Part shown: positions 17,248 through 25,546 of the stretch, in pieces
Numbering within the stretch: the first letter of the stretch is position 1
How the letters are laid out: each line of letters begins with the position of its first letter
DNA from: Streptomyces capillispiralis
Lineage (GTDB): Bacteria; Actinomycetota; Actinomycetes; Streptomycetales; Streptomycetaceae
Direction: 5' to 3'
Assembly: GCF_007829875.1 (NCBI RefSeq)
Contig: NZ_VIWV01000001.1
Location: 2,264,501 to 2,328,500, forward strand
Length of the DNA: 64,000 bases
Made by a program: the position numbers and the translations under genes
The notes under the pieces: model-generated
What the model was told of the DNA's origin: nothing
The model's input: only the letters and a program-made list of their open reading frames with translations
Database searches by the model: none

Positions 17248-19214
17248 GGCGTCAGCACCGCCGCTCCGTAGCGGCCGAGGGTGACCCGGCCGGTCGTGGT
17301 CGTGTCCGTCAGCAGGTCGCGGTGGGTGCCCGGAAGCGTGACGGTGACCGGCTCACGGCCGTGGTTGAGCAGGAACAGCAGCTCGCCCCGGCGCACCGCC
17401 TCCACACCGTCCGGGAGCCCGTCGAGCACCGGCCGGACCCCTGCGCCGGCGGCGGCGCCGGCCAGCAGGGCGCGCAGCGCCCGCGGTTCGGGGAGCGTGG
17501 AGACGTACCAGGCGCGGCCCTTGCGCAGCACGGCGGGCAGTCCGTCGAGTTCCCCGCCCCGGTAGGGGAAGGTCGCGTCGGCGGTGCCGTCCGGTTCGAG
17601 TTCCTCCGACCACAGGGTGCCGCGCGGGCCGCCCTCGTACGCGACGGTCTCCCCCGCCTCCAGCGGCCACCACTCGTGCAGGGTGCGGATGCCGAAGAGG
17701 TCGCGCAGCCGGGCGTCCATGCCGCCGGGCCGCACCCGGTCGTCCCCGTCGGCGATGCCGGTCAGGAAGCCGCAGACCAGGGTGCCGCCGCCGCGCACGT
17801 ACGCCAGCAGGTTGTCGACGGCCCGGTCGGTGAGGAGGTACAGCTGCGGGACGACGACCATGCGGTAGGCGGACAGGTCGTGTTCGGGGTGGGCGAAGTC
17901 GGTGGTGAGGTGGGCCTGCCAGAGCGCGCGGTGCCAGGCGCTCAGCACCGCCGGGTAGTCGACCTCGCGCGAGGGACGGGCCTCCTGGTCGCCGGCCCAC
18001 CAGGAGTGCCAGTCGTGCAGCACGGCGACCTCGGCGTGCAGGGGGGTGCCCGCGGTGTGCGGGGACAGCCGGGCCAGGTCCGCGCCGAGTTGCCTGACCT
18101 CCTGGTACGTACGCCCCTGCTCCCCCGCGTGGGAGACCATCCCGGAGTGGAACTTCTCCGCGCCCTGCCGGGACTGGCGCCACTGGAAGTAGCAGACGGC
18201 GTCCGCGCCGCGGGCCACGGCCTGGAGGGACCACAGGCGGTTCAGGCCGCGCGGCTTGGGGTGGTTCACCCCGCGCCAGTTGACCGGTCCGGCCGCCTGC
18301 TCCATGAGCATCCACGGGCCGCGCGCCTGGGAGCGGGTCATGTCCTGGACCAGGGCGCCGTGCTGCGCGCCGAGGGGGTCGCGCGGGTCCGGGTACAGGT
18401 CGACGGAGACGACGTCCTCCTCCTCGGCCCAGCGCCAGGCGTCCTGGCCCGCCCACAGCGGCATGAAGTTGGTGGTGACCGGCAGGTGCGGGGAGTGCCG
18501 GCGGACGATGTCGCGTTCGGCGGTGTAGCACTCCAGGAGCATGTCGGAGGTGAAGCGCTTGAAGTCCAGCACCTGTGCGGGGTTCCTCAGGTAGTGGGCG
18601 TGGCGGGGCGGCAGCACCTCCGCCCAGTCGCCGTAGCCCTGGCTCCAGAAGGCGGTGCCCCAGGCGGTGTTGAGGGCGTCGAGGGTGCCGTAGCGGTGGC
18701 GCAGCCAGGCGCGGAAGCGGGCGGCGGCCTCGTCGCCCCAGTCGTAGGTGCAGTACTCGTTGTTGATGTGCCACATCGTGAGGGCCGGGTGAGTGCCGTA
18801 GCGGGCGGCGAGGTCCTCGGTGACGGCGGCGGCGTACCGGCGGTAGGTGGCGCTGGAGTGCGAGAAGTGCTGCCGGCCGCCCCACCACTCGGTCCGGCCG
18901 TCCGCGTCGCGGGGCAGGGTGTCGGGGTGGAGGTGGCCCATCCAGGGCGGCGGGGACGCGGTCGGGGTGGCGAGGACGACGCCGACGCCGTTGCCGTGCA
19001 TCAGGTCCATCAGCCGGTCCAGCCAGCCGAAGTCCCGTTCCCCGGGTTGGGGTTCGAGCTTCGACCAGGAGAAGACGCCGAGGGTGACGGAGTTGACGCC
19101 GGCCTCCTTCATCAGGCGGACGTCCTCGTGCCAGGTCTCCTCTGGCCACTGCTCGGGGTTGTAGTCGCCGCCGTAGAGGATGCGGCCGCGGGTGGCGTCG
19201 CTCAGGTCCGGCAT
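17244..19214 (-). CDS. GH42 beta-galactosidase
   Basis: A 656-residue family GH42 enzyme, the usual length for bacterial beta-galactosidases of this family. Acid/base E153 lies in MWHINNEYCTYDWG and the nucleophile E305 in WMLMEQAAGPVNW. After the TIM barrel come the trimerisation-like domain (VLHDWHSWWAGDQEARPS) and the C-terminal beta-domain. There is no signal peptide, so it is intracellular, fitting removal of galactose from imported xyloglucan oligosaccharides. Its ATG shares one base with the stop of the GH74 gene and its stop overlaps the GH95 start, showing a tightly coupled operon. Confidence 0.93.
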   Translation of the reverse strand: MPDLSDATRGRILYGGDYNPEQWPEETWHEDVRLMKEAGVNSVTLGVFSWSKLEPQPGERDFGWLDRLMDLMHGNGVGVVLATPTASPPPWMGHLHPDTLPRDADGRTEWWGGRQHFSHSSATYRRYAAAVTEDLAARYGTHPALTMWHINNEYCTYDWGDEAAARFRAWLRHRYGTLDALNTAWGTAFWSQGYGDWAEVLPPRHAHYLRNPAQVLDFKRFTSDMLLECYTAERDIVRRHSPHLPVTTNFMPLWAGQDAWRWAEEEDVVSVDLYPDPRDPLGAQHGALVQDMTRSQARGPWMLMEQAAGPVNWRGVNHPKPRGLNRLWSLQAVARGADAVCYFQWRQSRQGAEKFHSGMVSHAGEQGRTYQEVRQLGADLARLSPHTAGTPLHAEVAVLHDWHSWWAGDQEARPSREVDYPAVLSAWHRALWQAHLTTDFAHPEHDLSAYRMVVVPQLYLLTDRAVDNLLAYVRGGGTLVCGFLTGIADGDDRVRPGGMDARLRDLFGIRTLHEWWPLEAGETVAYEGGPRGTLWSEELEPDGTADATFPYRGGELDGLPAVLRKGRAWYVSTLPEPRALRALLAGAAAGAGVRPVLDGLPDGVEAVRRGELLFLLNHGREPVTVTLPGTHRDLLTDTTTTGRVTLGRYGAAVLTP

Positions 19215-21394
19215 CAGACGGGCTCCCCGTACTGGATGCCGCGCCCGTTGGTGGCGAGGTAGACCCGGCCGTACACGCGGGGGTCGCCGGTGATGGTCTC
19301 GCCGGTCCAGCCCCACTGGTGGGCGTCGTCGTTGATCCGGACCCAGGTCCGCGCCTCGTCGTCGGAGCGGTACACGGCGGTGACCGTGCCCGTCGAGCCG
19401 ACCAGGTAGACCGCGGGGTAGGCGGCGCCGTCGGCGGCCCTGCCGAAGCCGAGGGTGTGGGCGGCGCGGCAGCTGTCCACCCCGGTGAAGGTGACACCGC
19501 CGTCGGTGGAGCGGTACAGCCCGTTCCCCTTGGTGCTCAGCCACAGGTCGCCGGTGCGGCCGGGCGCCGCGACCAACTCGAACTGGCTGTCGCCGGAGGG
19601 CAGTCCGGTCGCCCGGGCGGTGAAGGAGCGGCCGCCGTCCGTGCTGGCGAGGAGGGTTCCCGTGCCGGTGTCGTACGCGTAGAAGAGCGCCGGGTCGACC
19701 GGGTCGGCGACCGGTGTGGCGCCCTTGGGGAAGGAGGGGACCTCGGACCAGGTGGTGCCGTTGTCGGCCGACCGGTGGGCCGGGTGGCGGGTGCCGTCCC
19801 AGTGCACGAAGGACCACAGCAGCACGCCGCCGTCGGCGCCGACGGCGATCGGCCCCGGGGCGTCCTTGGCGAGGGCGGGCTGGGCGGCGAAGGGCGCCCA
19901 GGTGCGTCCGCCGTCGGTCGAGTACGCGCCGTTGCCGTGCTCGCCCCAGCCCGCCCGGACGATGTACGCCGGTCTGCGCGCCGCCTGCGCGAGTCCCGTG
20001 GCCGAACCGGACACGGGGTTCGTCGCCATGCCGCCGGCAGGGGACGCGGTGAGCCGCTCGTGGTACATCACGCCGATGTCCCGCGACCCGCTGATCAGGT
20101 GCGCCCTTCCGGCCGGGGGTGAGATCAGCTGGGTCACCGACGCCTCCTCAAGACCGCGGACCTGCGGCGCCCAGTGCCGCAGGTCCCGGGTGCCGTAGAG
20201 GGTGGCGCCGGTGCCGTACACGAGGTGCCCGGAGTCGTACGGGTCGAGGGCGAGGGCCTGGATCCACCAGCCGAACTTGGGCGCGTCCTCGCCCCAGGCG
20301 AGGTACGGCGTCTCGGTCACGTCGAGCACGGCGGTGTCCTTCAGCGAGCGCCAGGTGCGGCCGCCGTCGGTGGACCGGTACAGCGTGTCGACCGCCGCCC
20401 AGCGGTTGTTGGTGGAGACCACGACGGTGCCGGGGCGGCGGGCGTCGACGGCGACACCGCCGTACCCGAAGGTGTCGCCCGCCCCGTCCGGCCGCGCCGG
20501 GGTGACGTCGGTCCACTCGCCGCTGCCGGTGCGCAGTCGGTGCACGCTGCCGTCCGACTGGCCGTTGGGGCCGGGCGCGTCGGCGTAGGTGACGTACAGC
20601 TCGCGGGTGTGCCGGTCGTACGCGGCGCGGATCGGTACCCGCGCGGAGGGGCCGGACGGCTGACCGGGGACCGCCTCCCAGGTGGTGCCGTCGAGGGTGC
20701 GGAACAGGTGCGCGTCGTCGCCGTCGCCCCAGCCGGCGTAGACGGTGCGTCCGGCGGCGACCAGGAGCGTGACGCCCTGGCCGGTGGCGGAGGCGGTGGC
20801 CGGGAATCCGCTCACCGGGGCCCAGGTGGCGCCCCGGTCGGCCGATCTGAGCAGTCCGTCGTGCCGGGTGCCCAGCCACAGGGTGTCGCTGTCGCGCGGG
20901 TCGACGAGCAGCCGCTCGCCGGTGCCCCGGCCGTCCTCGTTGGCGCCGAGCTTCACGGTGAGGTCGGTGCGCAGCCAGGTGGCCCCGCGGTCCTCCGAGC
21001 GCAGCACCGCGCCGTCGCCCGCCCACGCCTGGGCGTAGGTGCCGCAGGCCAGGTAGAGCCGGTCCGGGTGGGCGGGGTCGACCGCCATCGCCTCGACGCC
21101 GAGCAGGTTCCAGTCGTCCCAGCCGATGTGGTCGAGCAGCGGGATCCAGCGGCCGGCCCGGTCGTCCCAGCGGTAGGCGCCGCCGATGTCGGTCCGGGCG
21201 TAGGCGAGCCCGCGCACGGAGGGGTGGAAGAGCACGCCGGTGATGAACCCGGTGCCGCCGATGACGACGTTGCGCCACCGGTAGGCGGAGGACCCGGCGG
21301 CCGACGCCCGGCCGGTGAGGACGGGAACACCGGCGACAGCGGCGACGGCCGCCGCTCCTGCAAGAACGGCACGCCGGCTGGGAGACGCGAACAT
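19214..21394 (-). CDS. Secreted GH74 xyloglucanase
   Basis: A 726-residue family GH74 enzyme made of two seven-bladed propellers with Asp-box-like repeats (RSEDRGATW, RSTDGGRTW, STDGGRSF). The twin-arginine leader SRRAVLAGAAAVAAVAG suggests Tat export. The first catalytic aspartate is D69 in YARTDIGGAYRWD, the family hallmark; the second is probably the Asp of SGSRDIGVMYHE, where most members have GDIxG. GH74 enzymes are largely specific for xyloglucan, endo or reducing-end exo. No binding module is attached. It is 110 bp downstream of the permease gene with an AGGCGAGG-type ribosome site; the gap is the longest inside the operon. Confidence 0.94.
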   Translation of the reverse strand: MFASPSRRAVLAGAAAVAAVAGVPVLTGRASAAGSSAYRWRNVVIGGTGFITGVLFHPSVRGLAYARTDIGGAYRWDDRAGRWIPLLDHIGWDDWNLLGVEAMAVDPAHPDRLYLACGTYAQAWAGDGAVLRSEDRGATWLRTDLTVKLGANEDGRGTGERLLVDPRDSDTLWLGTRHDGLLRSADRGATWAPVSGFPATASATGQGVTLLVAAGRTVYAGWGDGDDAHLFRTLDGTTWEAVPGQPSGPSARVPIRAAYDRHTRELYVTYADAPGPNGQSDGSVHRLRTGSGEWTDVTPARPDGAGDTFGYGGVAVDARRPGTVVVSTNNRWAAVDTLYRSTDGGRTWRSLKDTAVLDVTETPYLAWGEDAPKFGWWIQALALDPYDSGHLVYGTGATLYGTRDLRHWAPQVRGLEEASVTQLISPPAGRAHLISGSRDIGVMYHERLTASPAGGMATNPVSGSATGLAQAARRPAYIVRAGWGEHGNGAYSTDGGRTWAPFAAQPALAKDAPGPIAVGADGGVLLWSFVHWDGTRHPAHRSADNGTTWSEVPSFPKGATPVADPVDPALFYAYDTGTGTLLASTDGGRSFTARATGLPSGDSQFELVAAPGRTGDLWLSTKGNGLYRSTDGGVTFTGVDSCRAAHTLGFGRAADGAAYPAVYLVGSTGTVTAVYRSDDEARTWVRINDDAHQWGWTGETITGDPRVYGRVYLATNGRGIQYGEPV

Positions 21395-21504
21395 GACAGA
21401 ACCTCGCCTCTGCGGGGGGTGAGTGGGGAAAGCTGAAGGGGTGCGGGGAACCACACGGAACGCGCGGCGGACGACCACGCGGGTTTCCCCCGCCGCACGG
21501 GGCG

Positions 21505-22440
21505 TCAGCCCTTCACCGCGCCGGTGAGCATGCCCTTCTTGAAGTGCTTCTGGACGAACGGCGACAGCACGGCCACCGGCAGCAGCGCCATCACCATGAC
21601 GGCCATCTGCACGGCCAGCCCCGACAGCTCCCCCGTCTTGATCGCCTGGCCGAGCCCGACCGGGGCCTCCTGCTTCTGCACCAGCTGGATCATGACGTTC
21701 TGCAGCGGCAGCATGTCCTGGTCGTTCAGGTACAGGGACGCGTTGAACCAGGCGCTCCAGTACCCGACGGCGTAGAAGAGCGTGATCACCGCGATCACCG
21801 CGCGGGACAGCGGCATGACGATCTGCCACAGGATCCGCACGTCGCCGGCCCCGTCGATGCGGGCGCTGTCGATCAGTTCCTGCGAGATGTTCATGAAGAA
21901 CCCGCGCAGGACCAGGATGTTGAAGACGCTGATCGCGCTGGGCAGGATCAGCGCCAGGTAGCTGTCCGTCAGGCCGAGCGACTGCACCAGCAGGTAGGTG
22001 GGGATGAGCCCGGCGCTGAAGAACATGGTGGCCAGCAGCAGCATCAGGATCCAGCGGTGGCCGAGGGAGCCGCTGCGGGACAGGCCGTAGGCGCACAGCA
22101 CGGACACCGCCATGGAGAACAGCGTGCCGACGGCCGTGACCAGGACGCTGATGACCGCGGCGCGGGTGACCTGGCCGCCGCTGAGCAGTTCCTGGTAGGC
22201 GACGAAGGTGATGCTCTTGGGGATCACCACCAGCCCGCCGGCCTCGTCGATGGCCCGGCGTGAGGACAGGCTGGTGACGACGACGATCCAGAGCGGGAAG
22301 AGGATCGCCAGGCAGGCGAGGAACAGCACCAGTCCCTTGCCGGCCAGTCCGGCCCGGCCGGGCGGTTCCTCCCACGCCGGCCGGGGCGGGGCCGCCCACC
22401 GGCCGGAGGTGCGCGCGGGTTCGTCGATGACGGCGGTCAC
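21505..22440 (-). CDS. Carbohydrate ABC transporter permease (LplC/YtcP type)
   Basis: A 311-residue inner-membrane permease with about six transmembrane segments (first GLVLFLACLAILFPLWIVVV). The EAA loop that contacts the ATPase reads IDSARIDGAGDVRILWQIVMP. It belongs to the CUT1 sugar-import class, with closest resemblance to the polysaccharide-type subgroup that pairs with long binding proteins. The GTG at 22440 overlaps the stop of the partner permease (GTGA). No ATPase gene accompanies the set; in Streptomyces such importers usually share MsiK encoded elsewhere. Confidence 0.9.
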   Translation of the reverse strand: MTAVIDEPARTSGRWAAPPRPAWEEPPGRAGLAGKGLVLFLACLAILFPLWIVVVTSLSSRRAIDEAGGLVVIPKSITFVAYQELLSGGQVTRAAVISVLVTAVGTLFSMAVSVLCAYGLSRSGSLGHRWILMLLLATMFFSAGLIPTYLLVQSLGLTDSYLALILPSAISVFNILVLRGFFMNISQELIDSARIDGAGDVRILWQIVMPLSRAVIAVITLFYAVGYWSAWFNASLYLNDQDMLPLQNVMIQLVQKQEAPVGLGQAIKTGELSGLAVQMAVMVMALLPVAVLSPFVQKHFKKGMLTGAVKG

Positions 22441-23468
22441 TTCTTGTACACCCCCTGCTCGCCCATGAGATGGGCCACCTTGTTCGCCGCCAGGACCAGG
22501 CCGAGGCTGATGACGCCCTTGACCAGTCCCGCCGCGGCGGCGTAACCGAAGTCCTGGTTGCGTACGCCGTTCCACCACACGAAGGTGTCCAGCACCTCGG
22601 CGGCGCCCGGTCCCACGGCGTCGCGTTGCAGCAGGATCTGCTCGAAGCCGACGGTGAGCGCGTCGCCGACCCGCAGCACCAGCAGCAGGGCGATCACCGG
22701 GCGCAGCGCGGGCAGCGTGACGTGCCACATCCGGCGCCAGCGTCCGGCGCCGTCCATCGCGGCGGCCTCGTACAGGTCGGGGCTGACCGAGGCGAGGGCG
22801 GCGAGGAAGACGATGATGCCCCAGCCCGCGTCCTTCCAGACGCTCTCCGCGGTGACCAGGAACTTGAAGGTCCCGGGGTCGGTCATGATGTCGAGGCCGT
22901 CGTAGCCGTGCGCGCGCAGCAGCTGCGACAGGATCCCCGCGCCGCCGAAGAGCTGCTGGAAGACGGCGATGACCAGCACCCACGAGAAGAAGTGCGGCAG
23001 GTAGAGCACGGCCTGCGCGATCGCCCGCACGCGGGGCCTGACCACGCTGTTGATGAGCAGCGCGAGCAGGATGGGGATCGGGAAGTACAGCACCAGCTGG
23101 AGGAAGAACAGCACCAGTGTGTTCCGCACCGCGTTCCAGAACGCGGAGTCCTCGAAGATCCGCTGGAAGTTCTCCAGGCCCACCCAGGGGCTGTGCAGGA
23201 TGGAGACGACGCCGTTGTCGCTGATGTAGGGGTCGTACTCCTGGAACGCGACGACGTTGCCGAGGATCGGCACGTAGTTGAAGACCAGCACCAGCAGCAC
23301 GGCCGGCAGCGTCATCAGCAGCAGGACGCGGTCGCGTCGGAACCGCGCCCGCAGGCCGAGTTTCCCGGCGCGTCGTTTCCTCGGGGCCCCGGCGGCGCCG
23401 TGCGCGGCCGGGGGGTTCTCCTTCGCTTCGGCCTCGGTGTCGGTCCGAGGCACCGTGCTGTGGGACAC
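22437..23468 (-). CDS. Carbohydrate ABC transporter permease (LplB type)
   Basis: A 343-residue permease partner. After a charged, cytosolic N-terminus of about 45 residues come six hydrophobic segments starting RVLLLMTLPAVLLVLVFNYV. The EAA motif is YEAAAMDGAGRWRRMWHVTLP. The extended first periplasmic loop (AFQEYDPYISDNGVV) is typical of the LplB subgroup for oligosaccharides. It lies 27 bp after the binding-protein gene and is coupled to the second permease. Confidence 0.92.
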   Translation of the reverse strand: MSHSTVPRTDTEAEAKENPPAAHGAAGAPRKRRAGKLGLRARFRRDRVLLLMTLPAVLLVLVFNYVPILGNVVAFQEYDPYISDNGVVSILHSPWVGLENFQRIFEDSAFWNAVRNTLVLFFLQLVLYFPIPILLALLINSVVRPRVRAIAQAVLYLPHFFSWVLVIAVFQQLFGGAGILSQLLRAHGYDGLDIMTDPGTFKFLVTAESVWKDAGWGIIVFLAALASVSPDLYEAAAMDGAGRWRRMWHVTLPALRPVIALLLVLRVGDALTVGFEQILLQRDAVGPGAAEVLDTFVWWNGVRNQDFGYAAAAGLVKGVISLGLVLAANKVAHLMGEQGVYKK

Positions 23469-23495
23469 GGCCGTTCTCCTTGCCTCGGTGCCCGG

Positions 23496-25190
23496 TCAGC
23501 CGGCCGCCGGACCGTTCTCGTCGAGGATCTTCCGGTACCAGTCGCGCAGTTCGTCGCCGCCCTTGCTCTTCCAGTCGGCGACGGCCTGCTGCATGTCGGC
23601 GATCTTCTTGCGGCCCCGGACGATGTCGTCCTCCAGCTGCTCGAAGTCGTTGGAGAGGTTGGTGTAGCGGGCGGGCTCGGTGATCTGCATGCCGTAGAAG
23701 GCCGACTTCCTGGTGAAGCCGCCCATCCGCTGCTGCCATTCCACCTGGCCCCGGGCGACCTCGGGGTAGTCGGGGTGGGCGATGGTCGGGGCGGGGCTCG
23801 CGACCATCACGTAGGCGTTCATCACGTCGATGTTGCCCTGGTCGGTCTTGGTGGGCACGCCGTCCTCGACGGTGTAGTGGGTGCCCTCCACGCCGTAGTT
23901 GGTGGCCATGTACTCCTTGGTGCCGTACGGCGCGGCGGTGACGTTGGCGACGGCCAGCACGTCACGGATGACGGCCTCCGACGCCTTCTTGTTGACGAAG
24001 GCGAAGATGCCGGCCGGGTTCTTGGCCCACAGGGTGGGGTCGCCGCCGTCGTGGCCGAAGACGTCCATGCCCCAGATCTTGAACTCCGGGTTCTGGGTGA
24101 CCTGTTCGGCGGTGCGGCTCCACCACTGCGAGGAGTCCTGGTTGTAGATCAGGAACTCGCCGGCCGCGAACTTGGGGCCGGGGTCGGTGGCGTTGCTCTT
24201 GCCCAGTCTGGCGTCGGGGTGCACGACCCCGGCGGCGAACAGCTTGCGCGTCCACTCCAGGGCCTCGAGGTACTCCTCGGTCTCGATGCGGTAGACCAGC
24301 TTGCCGTCGACCTCGTTCCAGCCGAGCGACTTCTCCTCGCCGGAGAGCACGCCGAAGGCGTTGAAGGCGGTCCACTTCATGTCGAGGCAGGCCCAGCGCT
24401 TGGCCTTGGCGTTGGTGGCGTCCTTGGCCAGCGCCAGGAACTCGTCGCACGAGCGGGGGACTTCGTAGCCCTCCTTCTCGAAGACGTCCTGGCGGTACAG
24501 CGGCACGATGCCGGTGACGTAGGAGGACGGCATGGGCAGGCCGCGCAGTTCGCCGCCGAAGATGGACCGCTGCCAGGCGTCGGTGGGGATGGCCGCGAGG
24601 TTCGGGTAGTCCTTGACCGCGTCGCCGGACAGGTACGGGCCGAGGTCGGCGAACTTGCCGATGATGGCGCTGGGTATCTTGCCCGTCATGTTCCAGCCGG
24701 GCACGACGACCACGTCGGGCACGTTGCTGGAGGCGAGGACCGCGCCGAGCTTCTGGTCGTAGGTGTTGCCGTCCTGGTTCTGCCAGACCACGTCCACGCC
24801 GATGAGGTCGTTCATCGCCCTGTAGTAGGCGTTGCCGTCCTTGGGTGGGGAGCCCCAGAACGGCGACATGACGGTGACCTTGCTGCCCTTGCCGAGCTTC
24901 TCGGGCACCGACGTCTTCAGGTCCGCCAGGTCGAGCTTGCTCGTGAAGCCGACCGCGGAACCGTTCTTGCTGGGGATGTCGGGCGTGACGACGTTGCTCG
25001 CCACGTACGCCGGCAGCAGCTTCTTGGCGTCCTTGCCCGACGTGGTGCCGTCCCGCGAGCCTCCGTCCGACCCACCGCACGCGGCGAGCAGCGGCATCCC
25101 TCCCGCCACCGCCGCGGTGGCGACCGCCGTGGAGGCGAGGAAGCTTCTCCGGCTCGGCCCGGAGGAGTGGGAGGCGGCGTTCGGCGTCAT
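23496..25190 (-). CDS. Oligosaccharide-binding lipoprotein of ABC transporter (LplA/family 1 type)
   Basis: A 564-residue extracellular solute-binding protein, longer than the usual 420, as in the LplA/LipO subgroup. The leader carries twin arginines (SRRSFLAS) and the lipobox LLAACG near residue 38, so it should be Tat-exported and lipid-anchored. The mature protein begins with a Gly/Ser linker and shows aromatic-rich segments (WKSKGGDELRDWYRK, SSQWWSRT) that may stack on sugars. It heads the seven-gene operon; its promoter and an operator lie at 25317-25369. The ligand is inferred from the enzymes, not from the sequence. Confidence 0.92.
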   Translation of the reverse strand: MTPNAASHSSGPSRRSFLASTAVATAAVAGGMPLLAACGGSDGGSRDGTTSGKDAKKLLPAYVASNVVTPDIPSKNGSAVGFTSKLDLADLKTSVPEKLGKGSKVTVMSPFWGSPPKDGNAYYRAMNDLIGVDVVWQNQDGNTYDQKLGAVLASSNVPDVVVVPGWNMTGKIPSAIIGKFADLGPYLSGDAVKDYPNLAAIPTDAWQRSIFGGELRGLPMPSSYVTGIVPLYRQDVFEKEGYEVPRSCDEFLALAKDATNAKAKRWACLDMKWTAFNAFGVLSGEEKSLGWNEVDGKLVYRIETEEYLEALEWTRKLFAAGVVHPDARLGKSNATDPGPKFAAGEFLIYNQDSSQWWSRTAEQVTQNPEFKIWGMDVFGHDGGDPTLWAKNPAGIFAFVNKKASEAVIRDVLAVANVTAAPYGTKEYMATNYGVEGTHYTVEDGVPTKTDQGNIDVMNAYVMVASPAPTIAHPDYPEVARGQVEWQQRMGGFTRKSAFYGMQITEPARYTNLSNDFEQLEDDIVRGRKKIADMQQAVADWKSKGGDELRDWYRKILDENGPAAG

Positions 25191-25316
25191 TGCGTCAACC
25201 CTTCATGGCGCACCAGGACACCCGGCGGTGGCCGTCGGCTGCGGTGTCTTCAGTGGAACTGGCTGAGCCGAAGCGGTGGTTCGGCGGAGGGGGTGCCGCG
25301 GGAGCGGGCCTCGCAG

Positions 25317-25330
25317 TCGAAGCGCTTCGA
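25317..25330. promoter_or_regulatory. LacI-type operator O3 (transporter operon)
   Basis: TCGAAGCGCTTCGA, identical in core to O1 and O2, ten bases downstream of the -10 box of the leftward promoter. Binding here would block initiation or early elongation of the transporter/glycosidase operon. A separate inverted repeat GCCGAA-N7-TTCGGC lies at 25267-25285 in the leader. Confidence 0.85.
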
Positions 25331-25340
25331 TGTTGCTGCG

Positions 25341-25369
25341 AGGTTAAGTGAACACCCAGGGGCACACAA
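25341..25369 (-). promoter_or_regulatory. Promoter of the transporter/glycosidase operon
   Basis: On the minus strand, -35 TTGTGT (25364-25369), a 17-bp spacer and -10 TAACCT (25341-25346). This would give a leader of about 145 bases before the binding-protein start. Confidence 0.65.
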
Positions 25370-25467
25370 GAGTCGGATCCGAGATTCCTCGGATGTCTGC
25401 GCGGTCCCGGGCGGGCACGCCACCTGACGTGCGGTCGGCGGTGACCGATCCGATGCGCTCCCCTCCC

Positions 25468-25497
25468 TTGACACCCACCCCCGCCCCGAATGAGCAT
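25468..25497 (+). promoter_or_regulatory. Promoter of the GH3 gene
   Basis: A perfect -35 TTGACA (25468-25473) is followed at 18 bp by GAGCAT (25492-25497), a weak -10. Operator O4 starts on the last base of that hexamer. Confidence 0.55.
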
Positions 25498-25510
25498 CGA
25501 AGCGCTTCGA
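25497..25510. promoter_or_regulatory. LacI-type operator O4 (GH3 gene)
   Basis: TCGAAGCGCTTCGA, the same 14-bp palindrome as O3. It overlaps the -10/start region of the rightward GH3 promoter; O3 and O4 are 180 bp apart in the divergent region, which could allow joint repression. Confidence 0.85.
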
Positions 25511-25546
25511 AAGCGCCTCGTCGCTCCATCCCGAGGGGAACCCCAC

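Noticed and set aside
18552..18564. GAAGCGCTTGAAG as another LacI operator
   Set aside because: It lies in the middle of the GH42 coding sequence (codons for FKRF), lacks the outer palindrome bases and is not near a promoter.
25490..25546. Earlier ATG start of the GH3 gene
   Set aside because: This would put the -10 and operator O4 inside the coding sequence; the GTG at 25547 has a good ribosome site and is where the conserved sequence begins.
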